From assembly GCA_027574665.1 (NCBI GenBank), contig CM050650.1, forward strand, positions 51,133,304 to 51,197,303: a stretch of 64,000 nucleotides of DNA. Direction: 5' to 3'. How positions within the stretch are numbered: position 1 is the stretch's first letter; every line of letters begins with the position of its first letter. Made by a program: the position numbers and the translations under genes. The notes beneath the pieces are model-generated. The model did not search any database. It was not told where the DNA came from and was given only the letters and a program-made list of their open reading frames with translations. This DNA is from Rhynochetos jubatus (taxonomy: Eukaryota > Chordata > Aves > Eurypygiformes > Rhynochetidae). Below, piece by piece: positions 22,701 through 34,500 of this stretch.

Positions 22701-25700
22701 TGCTGCTCAAGGCACCGTACAAGTAAATCAATGGGTGCAGAAAGCTCCGTAACCAACACTTGTAGCAAGATAGGAAGCATAAAGTGTACTATCGACTCTG
22801 ACGATTGGTTAGTCCCATACAGACTGAATTTGTCAGACTCAACGTTTGACTACTGTGGTGCTGGCTGATCTAGAGAAACCCTGCACAGAGAAGGAGAGCT
22901 GCAGGACAGCTCTTCAACAAACAGGTTTTGTTCCCAGGCAGCAAAATTCTTGTGCTGCCTTCGGTTCCCACTCAAACAACAGAAAAGCCTGAAGAAGACG
23001 GCACTGAACCAAGGCTGACAGAAGAAAGAAACCCCATGTCTAATTGATCCTGATGGTCCTTGAGAAACTTCACCCAGATGTATCTGACAGCACAGCATTG
23101 AAAGTGATTCAGCAAAAAGAGGCAAGTATACTACTTCACATTTTATCTGACTTGATTATAGTTTGTAAGGGAATACTTCTGTCTCTAATCAGCAAGTTTA
23201 GAAAACCACCTCTCCGTTTTTTTTTCCAAACATATTTGTCTACTGATTTCTATTATGTTGATTCCTGTATGTGTTTGTCCCTGTGGTTCCCCTTGCGTAT
23301 CATTTACTTATTTCCAGCTGTGGCTTTTCTAGCAGTTTTCAACTTGATTGTCTAGGAACTACTAGAGTATATGCACCAAGTAGTCCCTTCTCATATTCTG
23401 AGTAAGTATGTGCAGAGCAAAAAAAAAATGTAAATGGCGTTAAGGAAGCAGTAAGGTAGGCAAGTTGAGAGAAATACAGTTAATCATATGGAGAATCATA
23501 TTTATTTTGCAGTGGTTTGTGTATCTGCAGAGGAATTTTTTTAAGAAATCAGGTCATACGCCATTTCATTTTTCTTCATTATTATTAATAGTGCTTTTTT
23601 CTTTGCTTTTAATTTGTTTTTCTTGTTTGTGTTGCCATTTTTCTGCATAATGGAGTAATGGTTCTATGCCAGTAGATAAAATGTGCAGCAAGACATCACC
23701 TGTTATATTACTTTTTGGCTTTTATCCCTAGAAAGCTTGAGGAATCCACATAATCCATATAGGCAGGGAAGCGCCAATATCTGTGTTTTACCGTCAGGGA
23801 ATTCAGTCCAGAGAGCACAGCCAGACTGCATGGAGGCAACAGCTCAAAGGCACACCAGCCCATTCTTACAACTGGGGAAATCTCTGGCTGCACCGAAGTG
23901 GAGGCCACGGGCATGCTGGCACGGCGATGACACAAGCTCAGGGAAGCAGAAAGCACGTTTGAAGTTTAAGGTCCAGAGGACTCTGGTATGACATTAGGGA
24001 CACAAAGAAATAATAAATGAAAAAGGTAGGATTTTCAGTGGCCTAAAGAACAGTGACCTAACCTGACTTCCTTTGCAACCACAGGGAATTTTACTGCTAG
24101 TTTCACTGGGAAAAGCTAATTTGGAGACTTTGAAAACACCATTTAGTTCGACTTTTTAGCAGTACATAGGAGAGAGATCTCTGGGAGAACTTGATGTCCC
24201 AGTTTCCTCTTTGTCTCTTTGTTAGTTGAATATTTCATCTACAAAACACATTTATGCCCGCTCTCTCCGCCTCATTTTAGTGCAAACTAAAATCCATCAA
24301 GCTCTTATGTCAGAGTTGGTTTAAAAATCTTTAGTTGAGTACAGCTGAAGCAGCACACTGTACACTCATTCTTACTTGGTACATGACTGGATTGTCTGCC
24401 TCATAAACAGTAATCTTGACAGCCTGCCAACTTCGTCTGCTGGTTACCACGCCAAAAACAGGTTGGATGAAGACCTCAAGTAATGATCAAAAGATAGTGC
24501 TAAAATGAAAGGCAGCAATCAATAAAATGAAATGACACTCGGACTACTTCTGTTGGGGCCAATATAATGTTTTTCTTGGAATGGATGCTAAATGCTCCTA
24601 AATAGGTTCAGCCAACTGACTTTGTTTAGGCCTGGATGCTAAACCTGGAAAGCCCTGCACTGCTCTTTTCCAAAGTAAAGAGATCATAATATGGTAAAAG
24701 GGTTTGAAATTTTTTGAATGAATAGCTGAAGTTCCTGTGTTCCACAGCTGATGGAGTTAAAAACCAGAGAAAACCACGTACCTCACTAAGCTATGCTGAC
24801 ATTTTTCAAGTGCTCAGATACAACAAATGCTAGGTTTGCTTTTTTCTTTAATAAATCTTCTTCTTAAAGGCAAAAATTACTGTGATATTTACATTACAAT
24901 CAGTCAGTTAATGAAGCTGAAATCAATTCTGATTCACACTTGCAAGTTTTAGCAGTGATGTAAATTAATCTAACGCTACACCAAAGTGTTGATCAGGCTT
25001 TGCTTAGCAAATATTAAACTGCTTATTAGCTGAGTTGCAATCACTCAGATCCTTGTTTTATTTCAGAAGTGCAGTGATCAAGGCTATTCCTATTGCCTCA
25101 TTCTGTTGGATTTTACACAAAGCAAACAAAGCTTCAGATCAGTGGTAGCAATAAGCTCCTGCATGGCAGGAGATCTTCTGAACCAGTAATCTCTTCTCGT
25201 GTGACATTTAATGTGCACAAGTTAAAACCAATCAGTGGCATTTCATTTTTAGTCTTCTCTTTTTGTGTAAGCTTCAGGGCAGAATTGACTAAATAAAAAT
25301 ATAAAGCCAAGTACACAACAGAAAGCCTATTTTTCATGCTGTTCCATAGAGCTATACCACACAGCTATACCTGATACAGTACATAACCTTGGATGACAAG
25401 TGCAGCATACAAAATGAGCGGTGGATCAGCAAATTTACATATTTTTTTATGCCATTATATTGAACTTTTTTTAAGACCTTTGCCAGTCTAGAAAACTCGT
25501 AAGCCGCTTCCCTCCTCAGGAAGGGCCCATTCCAATAGATCCCTGCAATGAGTGATGGCTGGGGCTGTCCAACTTCTTGTGCATAAACCATAACATCTTC
25601 TGCATGAGCTGGGGTACAAATTGCTCTCACGCTTGCAGTTTGATGTTTGTAAGAGTTCAGCTCCCACTCAGGAACCCAAAAAAGGCCAGGTTGTCATAGG

Positions 25701-26198
25701 TCACAATTAGATGTAGTTTGAAAAAAAAATCCTTTTGGTGGCTAAGCAAAGGTAGTACACATACATAAGAGAGAACACTTGGAACTTTTTCTCTAATTCT
25801 GGATACTGAGCAGTATGGAAAAATCTGGCCCTGAGAAACTTTGTATCAGTAAGTTTGCTTCTTCAAAGACCAAAAAAGTCCATGATCCAGAGCCTTTTGT
25901 AATGAGTGCACCTAGTGTCGCTTTTCTGTTACATCTCCAGCAAACAATATATGCTTCATAATATTTTGCTGGTTGTGTTTATTTAAATGTTTGTATTAGT
26001 TTGTAAAATGCTTTAGCAGAGCTTTAGCAACTCTCAGATAAGTGACATATATTTATTATTATGCAACACTGCTTGTTCTAAAGAAAAATGGATTTTCTTA
26101 CTGCTTTCACCCCACTATGGAAGACAGCACTATTTTTACAAACAGTAGACCTTGACAGATAAGATGATGTTAGGAGGTCCCTTCATATGTGTTGATGT
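19771..26198. other. Intergenic DNA between PRKN and AGPAT4, part 1
   Basis: AT-rich intergenic sequence with no supported gene. It contains a 12-bp perfect hairpin at 20191-20224. Frames such as the 179-codon one at 20732-21271 are compositionally random, carry no domain and are not reported as genes. GC-richer patches near 21480-21760 and 23750-23960 were inspected and show no recognisable exon. Confidence 0.75.
20191..20224. repeat. Perfect 12-bp inverted repeat with 10-nt loop
   Basis: AGGAAAATGGCC (20191-20202) pairs exactly with GGCCATTTTCCT (20213-20224). In a + strand transcript the stem could extend four more pairs (20187-20190 with 20225-20228) if G-U pairs are allowed. It lies about 0.45 kb past the candidate PRKN poly(A) site. 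Confidence 0.85.
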
Positions 26199-26226
26199 GT
26201 AGGCCAACAGCATCATGTTGGCCTAC
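26199..26226. repeat. Perfect 11-bp inverted repeat with 6-nt loop
   Basis: GTAGGCCAACA (26199-26209) and TGTTGGCCTAC (26216-26226) are exact reverse complements around GCATCA. It is in intergenic DNA about 0.4 kb before an LTR and has no known family. Confidence 0.85.
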
Positions 26227-26607
26227 TCCCAAATGAAAATTCCAACTTTGAGGACTTTCAGTCAATTATTTAATTGCTTGCAGGGAGAGACAGATATCCA
26301 GAAGCCTTTCTTATTAATGAAGTCATTATCTCAGATCCAGCAGCTTCCTTTGCTAGTCAGTGACATTACCAGACAGATCTCCATTCCAGGACACCACATA
26401 ATTTCTTTCCCTTTCATGATGTTAAGATTTCAGGAGTACAAACATCTTCTTAGTTTGTTGGGTCCAGCCTACCATCACAGGCACCTTGTTATGTAAGGCT
26501 TCCCATAAATTTACAGAGTACTCTTGCAAGCAGGTTCCATTCATTTTCGTGGCAAGGCAATTCTGGAACCTGATTCCAGATGCTAGTGATGAGAAACCTT
26601 TTAATTC

Positions 26608-27147
26608 TGTCCTGGTTTTGGCTGGGATACAGTTAATTTTCATCCTAGTTGCAGGTACAGTGCTGTGGTTTGTATTTAGGATGAGAATGATGTGATAACA
26701 CACTGATGTTTTGGTTGTTGCAAAATGGTGCTTATACTAAGTCATTGGCTTTTCAGCTTTCCATGCTCTGCCAGAGAGGAGGTGCACAAAAGGCTGAGAG
26801 AAGACACAGTCAGGACAGCTGACCCCAACTGGCCAAAGGGATATTCCATACTGTATGATGTCATGCTCAGTATATGAACTAGGGAGAGTTGGCTGGTGGG
26901 GGCTGAGGCCTGGGAACTGGCTGGGCATCGGTGAGCAGTTCATGAGCAATTGTATTATGCCTCACTTCTTTGGATATTATTTTACCTTTTTTTTACCTCT
27001 TCCCTTGCTGTTCTATTAAACTGTCTTTATCTCAACCCATGAGTTTTACCTTTTTTTTGATTCTTCTCCCCATCCCACCGGAGGCCTGGGAGGAGTGAGT
27101 GAGCAGCTGCATGGTGCGTACTTAACAGCTGGGGTTAAACCTCGACA
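26608..27147 (+). mobile_element. Solo LTR of an avian endogenous retrovirus, plus orientation
   Basis: A 540-bp unit bounded by TGTCCTGGTTTTGGCTGGGA and GGGGTTAAACCTCGACA, that is TG...CA ends. It matches the general pattern I know for a common avian ERVL-like LTR. A TATA-like motif (GTATATGAAC, near 26870) and an ATTAAA poly(A) motif (27015-27020) sit in the right order for U3-R-U5 on the + strand. The flanks AATTC and CATTC (4 of 5 identical) are a plausible decayed target duplication. No internal retroviral genes are attached, so it is a solo LTR. The subfamily name is not determined. Confidence 0.82.
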
Positions 27148-27990
27148 CATTCCAAGGTAGTAATGGCCAGCTTATACTTACGTATCATTAATATCATTTG
27201 TAAGCTTAGGTTTTCTTTTTCCTGTTTATGTTGCTTATTCCCTTTGTTCCCTGAATGGATGGAATAGACAGCAATCATATTTCCATTCCTTTTATTTTAT
27301 TAGGCTTAATAGGCCAGTTTAAAAGCTTGGATCATCATTTATCTGAACATCCTAGAATCAAGTTATTTCAATTTTCCTTTACCTTGTTTCGAGTACCAGG
27401 ACTTCTGCATACAACAGCAGATGTGGTCACACAGCTGCCTTCTGTGACACTCTGCTTCCCTGTCTCTATTGGAAACACTCTCACATGTGCCAGATCGCAA
27501 CACGTTGTTCACACACACATCGTGCTGGCAATTCATCATCATTCCCTGATGGTCTGCATCACCCAAAGCTTTCTTCACCTTGTTTCCAAATTATGCACTT
27601 CTGATTTATCAGGTAGGTATCTACACTTTCTTTACGACTATATTTTTCTCAGTTTCTGCATTTACACAGTGCTAGCTGGCTGCTGCTGTGCATCTCAGGA
27701 TACAAGCAAGTTACTGCAAAGTGAGCAAGTACAGGAACATCCTTTGGTAATCACCCCTGCCCACATTTGTATTCTGTTACAAATGCTTGCTCCCAGTGCT
27801 ACAAGAGCTTTTTTTTTTTTCTGCTTTACAGTACTGGAAAACTGCTACATTCAGTGAATCTGGCAGCTTGACAGGTTTGAAAACCTCCAGTTTGGTAACT
27901 TATGTAATTGTTTGCCCAACATGTTTCAGTTCTTTATCCTCAAGGTACATGTATACTGCTGTTGGCAGACCTCGTGCAGATGTAAATAAA
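27148..27990. other. Spacer between two oppositely oriented LTRs
   Basis: About 0.84 kb of AT-rich DNA. A 200-codon frame covers 27255-27857, but its translation has no retroviral or cellular domain that I recognise and no gag/pol-like motif. Because the flanking LTRs face opposite ways, this is not a proviral interior. Confidence 0.6.
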
Positions 27991-28518
27991 TGTGATGGGT
28001 CAACCCTGGACAGCAAGCGAGTACCCACCCACTCACTCCCACACCCATCAGGATGGAGGAAAGACTAAGAAGAGCAAAAGAGAGAAAAAAACTCATGGTC
28101 AGGATAAAGGCAGTTTAAAAACTGAAGGAAAGAAAAAAAAACTGTGATAGAAAAGCAATCACCCACCACCTCCTATAAGCAGACGGGTGCCCAGCTAGTC
28201 TCTGAGCAATGGCTACTTTAGAAAGACACCCTTCCAGGTTTTATTGCTGGGCATGACGTTATACGGCATGGAATATTCCCTCAGTCGGTTTGGGTCAGCT
28301 GTCCTGGCTGCAGCCACTCCTAACTTCTTGGGAACCCCCAACCTACTTGCTGGGGGGTAGAGTGGGAAAAAGAAAAAGCCCCGACACTGTGCAAGCACTG
28401 TTCAGAAATTGCCAAAACACTGGTGTGTTGTCAAGACTGTTTTAGTTACAAATCCAAAACACAGCACCATACAGGCTGCTATGAAGAAAATCAAGTTGTA
28501 CCAGCCAAACCCTGTACA
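27991..28518 (-). mobile_element. Solo LTR, same family as the 26.6 kb LTR, minus orientation
   Basis: Bounded by TGTGATGGGTCAACCCTGG on the left and CCAAACCCTGTACA on the right. Its reverse complement aligns by eye with the 26608 LTR: a GGTTTGGCTGG start, AACACACCAGTGTTTTGG against AACACACTGATGTTTTGG, and a shared ...AAACTG-C/T-CTTTATC... poly(A) region followed by ATGAGTTTT. It is therefore a second, more diverged copy in inverse orientation, about 528 bp. I do not see a clean target duplication. An A-rich patch lies inside near 28080-28140. Confidence 0.8.
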
Positions 28519-31500
28519 AAGAGCTTGCTTTAAACTAACCTGCACAGGATACTGCTGCAGATGTTGTCATGGCCACATAAATTGCCTCCTACCTTGGCAT
28601 CCCTAAGCGCTCTGATGCCTAACAAGGATCAAACTAACAATTATGTCTTTTTCTCAGTGTATTAACAGGGTTTGTGTACCTGACTGGCAGCCTATTTTTA
28701 TAAACTTAGCATATTCGAGATCTTTTTGCCTTGGCAATATCTGGTTGAAAGTGGCTAACAGTTCCCCTTCTGTGGGAAGACTTACAGACAGCTGTACAGA
28801 CAGACAGATTCAGACAGCAAGAAGGCTAGGCTAAAACCCAGAGAGCTACATTAAATTCTCACCAAACTACTGTCGAGTGTTGGAAACAAGTCAGAGAGAT
28901 AAAGCTAAGGAGGCTAAACAGCCTCATTTTATCATTAAATGATGGCTACACAAAGCATAAAGCATTCCCCAGTCCAGTCTTGGACTTTAAATTGAGATCA
29001 CTAGTTCCCCATTAACTTAAGGGGAAAAGAACTGCATAAATTTGAGTAGGTGGCTATGATAAATGGATTAACTTCCCCCTTCTCTCTCTTTTGGGGCTGT
29101 AGAGGAAGCACAAAGATGAAGTTTGTTGGATTCAGTCCAAAAGCTGGGCCTTGTCCTACAGCGTTACTGGGTGTTGCTTCTACTGACTCATGGGGAGAAT
29201 GATGGCATTAATTAAAACACATCAGTGATGAAAACTGCAGAAATTATCTGATTCATTTTCACAAAGTGTCTGCCTGTCTTTCTCTTGACTGCAGATAAGG
29301 TTTGGAGCAACCACACTCTGAAGTCAGATATCTTGGTTAGATACCTCAGATTGGAGGGATGACACCAGCAGCAGACAGCCTGCTTTTGGCTACTATTTAA
29401 AGAGCTCTGGGACACGGGCAACGCAACCCCCAGCTTACCAGAGAAGACGTTCCAGTCACAGCTGGATACAGTCAAACTTTCTTCTGTGGTGGCAGTAGCC
29501 TGGTGATACATGGATTACGGAACCAGCAACTTCAAAGCACGTAACACTCCGGGGAGAGAGGAGGAAAGACGTAAAGGTGGCTTTCAGTGATCTTGGTCTT
29601 CGGTCTGCCAGATTCCAGGCTGAACCCAGTTTATTGGCAAGGAGGCAAAAGGAAGTGTTTTCCAGAGGGGATTGTAATGACTCTTTTTCAGTAACTGCCA
29701 GTTTGAAATAATACCACATAATCACATCCTTACGTTCTCCTACTTAGTTTAACTTCTCATGGGGGATTTTTAAAAGTACATTTTATTGCCTTTTTGTTGA
29801 GCTCATTGTACTATGGTGATTGACAGAATACAAACTACATTGCTGGATAACAACTTTTTAAGAAAAATTTTAATGGGACACATTTTTCATAAGCTTTTTT
29901 TCACTCCTCATTGCAGTAGCTAAGAAACCTGAAGTTAAAATAGGATTTTGTCTTCTCTGCCATTTATGTACTTCTGAACATTTTCCACAGAAATAGTTTT
30001 GTCTTATATCACCTAATAGGGACTAAATAAATTGTGGTCTATAGACATTAAATAGAATATTAAGAAGGTGACCACAGTACAGCTATGATATTATCTCCTA
30101 AATATGCTTTTTGGAACACATATTACTCTATAGCTTGGATAGAGTTCTCATTTATTTCTGTAGGAAGGAATAAAAAAACCTCCTAAATTCTTTTACAGAA
30201 TTTTTTGTTATAAGAAAACAAAACCAAAACACTTCACTGGTCAGAAAATTGTTCAAAACCATGAATAACATTTTAGCAAACTGCTTAACGGAAAACCCTG
30301 CAGCAAATGCCTGCACCACCGGGTAAGTGGCCATAGTGCACCCTCTCTGCAGAGAGAAAAGGTTTGTCAGAAACCATTTCTCAAAAATATAGTTTAATAT
30401 TTCTGGAGATCCTGAGAGCAAACATAATAATATTAAAATCTTCTCATGTAGCTATAGATCCTGTTCGTTCATGTCCTGCTTCAGTGAGAAAGGAAAAAAC
30501 AAGCTTTTAATGTACAACCTGATCCCTTTGTTACTTCCTAGCTACTGACATTGCAAATCTTGCATTGCAAACTTCATAAACAGTGGTACCGTACGCCTGC
30601 TGAACTACCACAGTCACAGGAGCAACACTTGGGTCAGGATTCGTCCAGAGAAAGGCAGACTTTGCACCGACAATGAACTTCGTTATAAAAACGTCAACCG
30701 ACAGGGGAAGTCAGAACAGTGGCATATGTCTCCTGACCTGCCTCTCATGACTTGTCTGGCCTCAAGCAAAATCCATTAGCGTGTACTTGCAAATCTCTCT
30801 GGCAGAATTATTCTGTGAGAAAATATCTTCTTCTGTATTAAACTGCTGAGCAGCAACAGTTGCTCCAAATATTATTCAGTGTTCCTCATTTAATAGCAAA
30901 AATATCCCAAACAAACCAACCCTAATGGGTGGTTTTGCTTCAGCTTTAACTTCTTATGATCTTAACTAAACAAACAAAGCAAGCACCTCGTAATTTCACC
31001 AAGAATTGGGTCTTGAAGAGTGAGCAGCGGTAGGAAATTTCAGTTTGAAGGCTGAAGGTTTTCTAGGTTATATGTGACTGGACTAGCTTTGCTATAAAGG
31101 AAAGCATTAGGCATGCTTTTTCCCTTTTGCTGTTACAATCTCTTATATCCGTAGTTTTCATTAATTATGATAGTAGCTATTATATCCAAGGGACAGTGTT
31201 TTGACCCTGTAACACAAACGACTGGGTTATCAAATGTGCTGTATTATACTACAGAGGAAGCTGTTAAGTAGGATGATAAAACAATGTCATCCTCTTTCCT
31301 CTGCTGCTGTTTCAGGCTGCCTCTGCGTACTTCAGTCCCTGCCAGCCAGGAGTGCCATGCGTTACAACTGAACGACACTGCATATGGGGATTTCTGTGAC
31401 TAGAAACTGTACGTAAGATAATGGAAAAACTGCATTTTCAGAACATTTGGACTTGATGACACAACCCTCCCTCTTTGACAATCCACATTCCTCCTCTCTG

Positions 31501-34500
31501 AACTTGATATCACATTGATTCTACATCTCACTGGTAAGAACGTGGCTCATCCCCGATAATGACTGTCATGTGCCCACATACCTTTCTGTTGCAAGGGTGG
31601 GCGTTCAGAAGAAGCACAAATACACTGACTATAAAACAGCCCGGAATTTTCTTTCCTTTTTCTGAAGAGCAGCACCAGTAATTATGAAGGAAGTTACTCG
31701 CCACTTAAGAGTTAAGATGGCAAAATCAAGGTGATGCTTCCTGACACCACTTCACAGACGAGCTGTGAAAATAAACTTGGACACTGGCAGAGTCAGTATC
31801 ATTAGACAAGCCCACGAGGGTTTAAACAACATGCAGTAAATATGAGCTTTCTGTTGCTGCCACACATATTGAACAATGAAGAAACACCAGTTTTGAGTAA
31901 CTTCTCATTAAATGAGGCCTGTTTAGCCTGTGCTTTGAATATGGGAAGGGGTCTGTGGAAAAAGAACTGGACAGCCGTGTAAACTCAAACCTACATAGCA
32001 TATGAAGACCCACAGATGAGGCCACTTTCATTCTGTCATTCCATCCTTGAGTGGTTGAGTTTGCAACATGCCTTTTGCTGTTTATGTGTAACATATACAT
32101 CTAAACTGAAACAGTGCGTTAAAACACATATTAGCTCTACGTTTGAAATGTCATGCTGTAGCCATATTTACTACTCAGACTCATTTCAAGATCGGTTGCA
32201 CGTCTCTCCCCTCTCTGTGTCCTCTCAGGATAGTTAATGATGGGAAGTAAATCACTGTACCTTCCACACCTTTCTGCATAGATCCAGTTTCAGCGGGGAG
32301 CTTGGCAAACATCTCTGAAGAATTTTGCTGACGTGGCTGAAGACACTACCATGCCCGTCTGTGTGCCCTGCCTTTCTTCTGTGTCTTGCCTTACTCCAGT
32401 GAACAGCATTGAGCAGTTCATCTTCGGGGGTGTTTTTGCTGAAAATTTGGGCTATGCCTCGGAGCAGTTAAGATGCAGGCAGATGTTGCTCCTGTCTCTT
32501 CTATAGGATCAGTAATCCAAGAGGGTAAGGAGGACAACTAGGAGACCAATAACACCTGAAAGTACCCCTGTGAGATTTGCCAGAGTCTATCTGCTGAAAA
32601 GCCCCTCAGCTATGTTGGTAAAGCACAGTTAGAGGGCCACAGTCGCCTCTAGTGTAAACCAGTATCTAGTGTTGTGGAAGTCCATGGAGCTACACCAGGT
32701 TTACACCTGTTAACCTGTCATAGTTTATGCCCTGATAAATACGAGGCAGCAGAAAGCAAGGTTCCCTATACAGTCCACTGACCAGATGCACATCAGGCTA
32801 GGGCACATCTTCCTCTCTACAGACCTGCAGGTCCATCCCATCCCCCTGTCCCCACATCACCCCAAAAAGAGCTGCCACAACTTTCCCCAGTGATTTGCTG
32901 TCACTCAGGAGTGTGCTGAATGCAATATTAAGAAATTCAACTCTTGTCTAATTAAGACGATGCAATCAACTGGTCCACAAACACTTAAGGATCTTCTTAA
33001 TAACTCTGTGAGTGCCAGACACTGTAGTGCAAGGTGATTGTTAGTGCTGATATTTGAAGTCAGGGAAGTTTTCTCTTGCTGTATTTTCCCTCATGAACTT
33101 TTGCTCTCTGCAAACCCACTCCCTCTGCCATTACTGTGCTGGCTCCCATTTGCTGCTAGCATCCAATATAAAGTCATTTGCTCTAAATTACTTTAGAAGT
33201 ACTGATGGCCATGCTTCTGAAAATACTCTCTTAATAACTAGCTTCTAGGCACAATTTTAGGATACAGGAGACTAAAAATAAAAAAAAAAGGAACAAACTC
33301 AAATTGCTTTAAGTGAAAGAAATTGGGAAAGAAGGTTTTCAAGAGCTACTTTCCTGTAGGAAGATGCATATTGTCAGTTTGGTTGCCTTCATTTCCTAAT
33401 TCAGAAATGGCTTTTAGATTCCCAAAGACATTTGTAATAAAATAGTTTATCTATAAAATTAAAAACTTCTGCTGCCCAAGCCTGTCACTTGTTGCCTCCA
33501 TTTAACTGCGGACTTTTACTAGTAACATTTTAGTGGTTCTTACAAAGCCTTATTGTGCTTCATATTGTCTAGTGCTGTAACAAAAGAAGACTGTTCATGC
33601 CCTTAAGGTGTCACTACACAGGTGGCTGGTGTTTCCTCCCTCCCGCCCTCTCTTGTGAGTTCTACTGTAGCAACAGTGCAACAGTCGGAGGACAAGTTAC
33701 TCTTGGAAGCACATCAGCTTCCCACAAGGTCCTGTTCCATTAAGAGGAGAACTGAAAGTTGATGGCAAAATCCATGAAATGCTATGAAAGCAGCTGGACC
33801 TGCCCCCCCCCCCCCCCCCCCCCCCCCAGCTATGATGCACAGTGATTCAGCACAGGAGTCCAGGAATCTCTTTTGGCTGCTGGATGAGGCGTACCACTCC
33901 ACAAAGAAGTCTTTACCATGGGGTTGTGCAAACCTCACTTGTTTTCTCAGATGATGGAGACCCCTGCACATGCAGGGCATTGCTGTTTGACAGTCCATAC
34001 ACCTTGGTGAGTAAATGTATCACTGGCTACAAGATCCTTACACTGCACTAGACCGAGCACTGGCAAATCCCCTTGTCTTTGTAGAAGCTTTATTATTTTT
34101 GAGTGAATTTGGGGAAATTCCCCTTTTCACAACTCAGTGCAGGAGGGAGGGTCCAATTAGGATGGTAATTGTTTGACCAGTGTCAATGCATAGGATTTGT
34201 TTTCAGAGTACATTTCTTTGTTTGAACAAGGTATTTGAAATAAGAGAGAAAAAATCATTTCATACCTGCTAGGTAGAAGGTTCTCCCTCTGGCAATAGAC
34301 TTTTTAATTAGTTGTCATGATGGTATCACACTGCCTGGTGTAGGTCTTGTAACAGTGCTAGTGTGAGGCAGAGATTTTTCAGCCATGGGTTTTGGAGTTC
34401 TATGATCTGTGTTGAAATAAACACCGATTTTTTGGATTGTGACTACCTTTATGTAGAAAAAGGGACAGGTAAAGAAGAAAACAGGACACAAAAGACATTT

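Noticed and set aside
27255..27857. 200-codon frame between two LTRs, considered as a retroviral interior or host ORF
   Set aside because: The LTRs face opposite directions, and the translation has no gag, pol, env or cellular motif.
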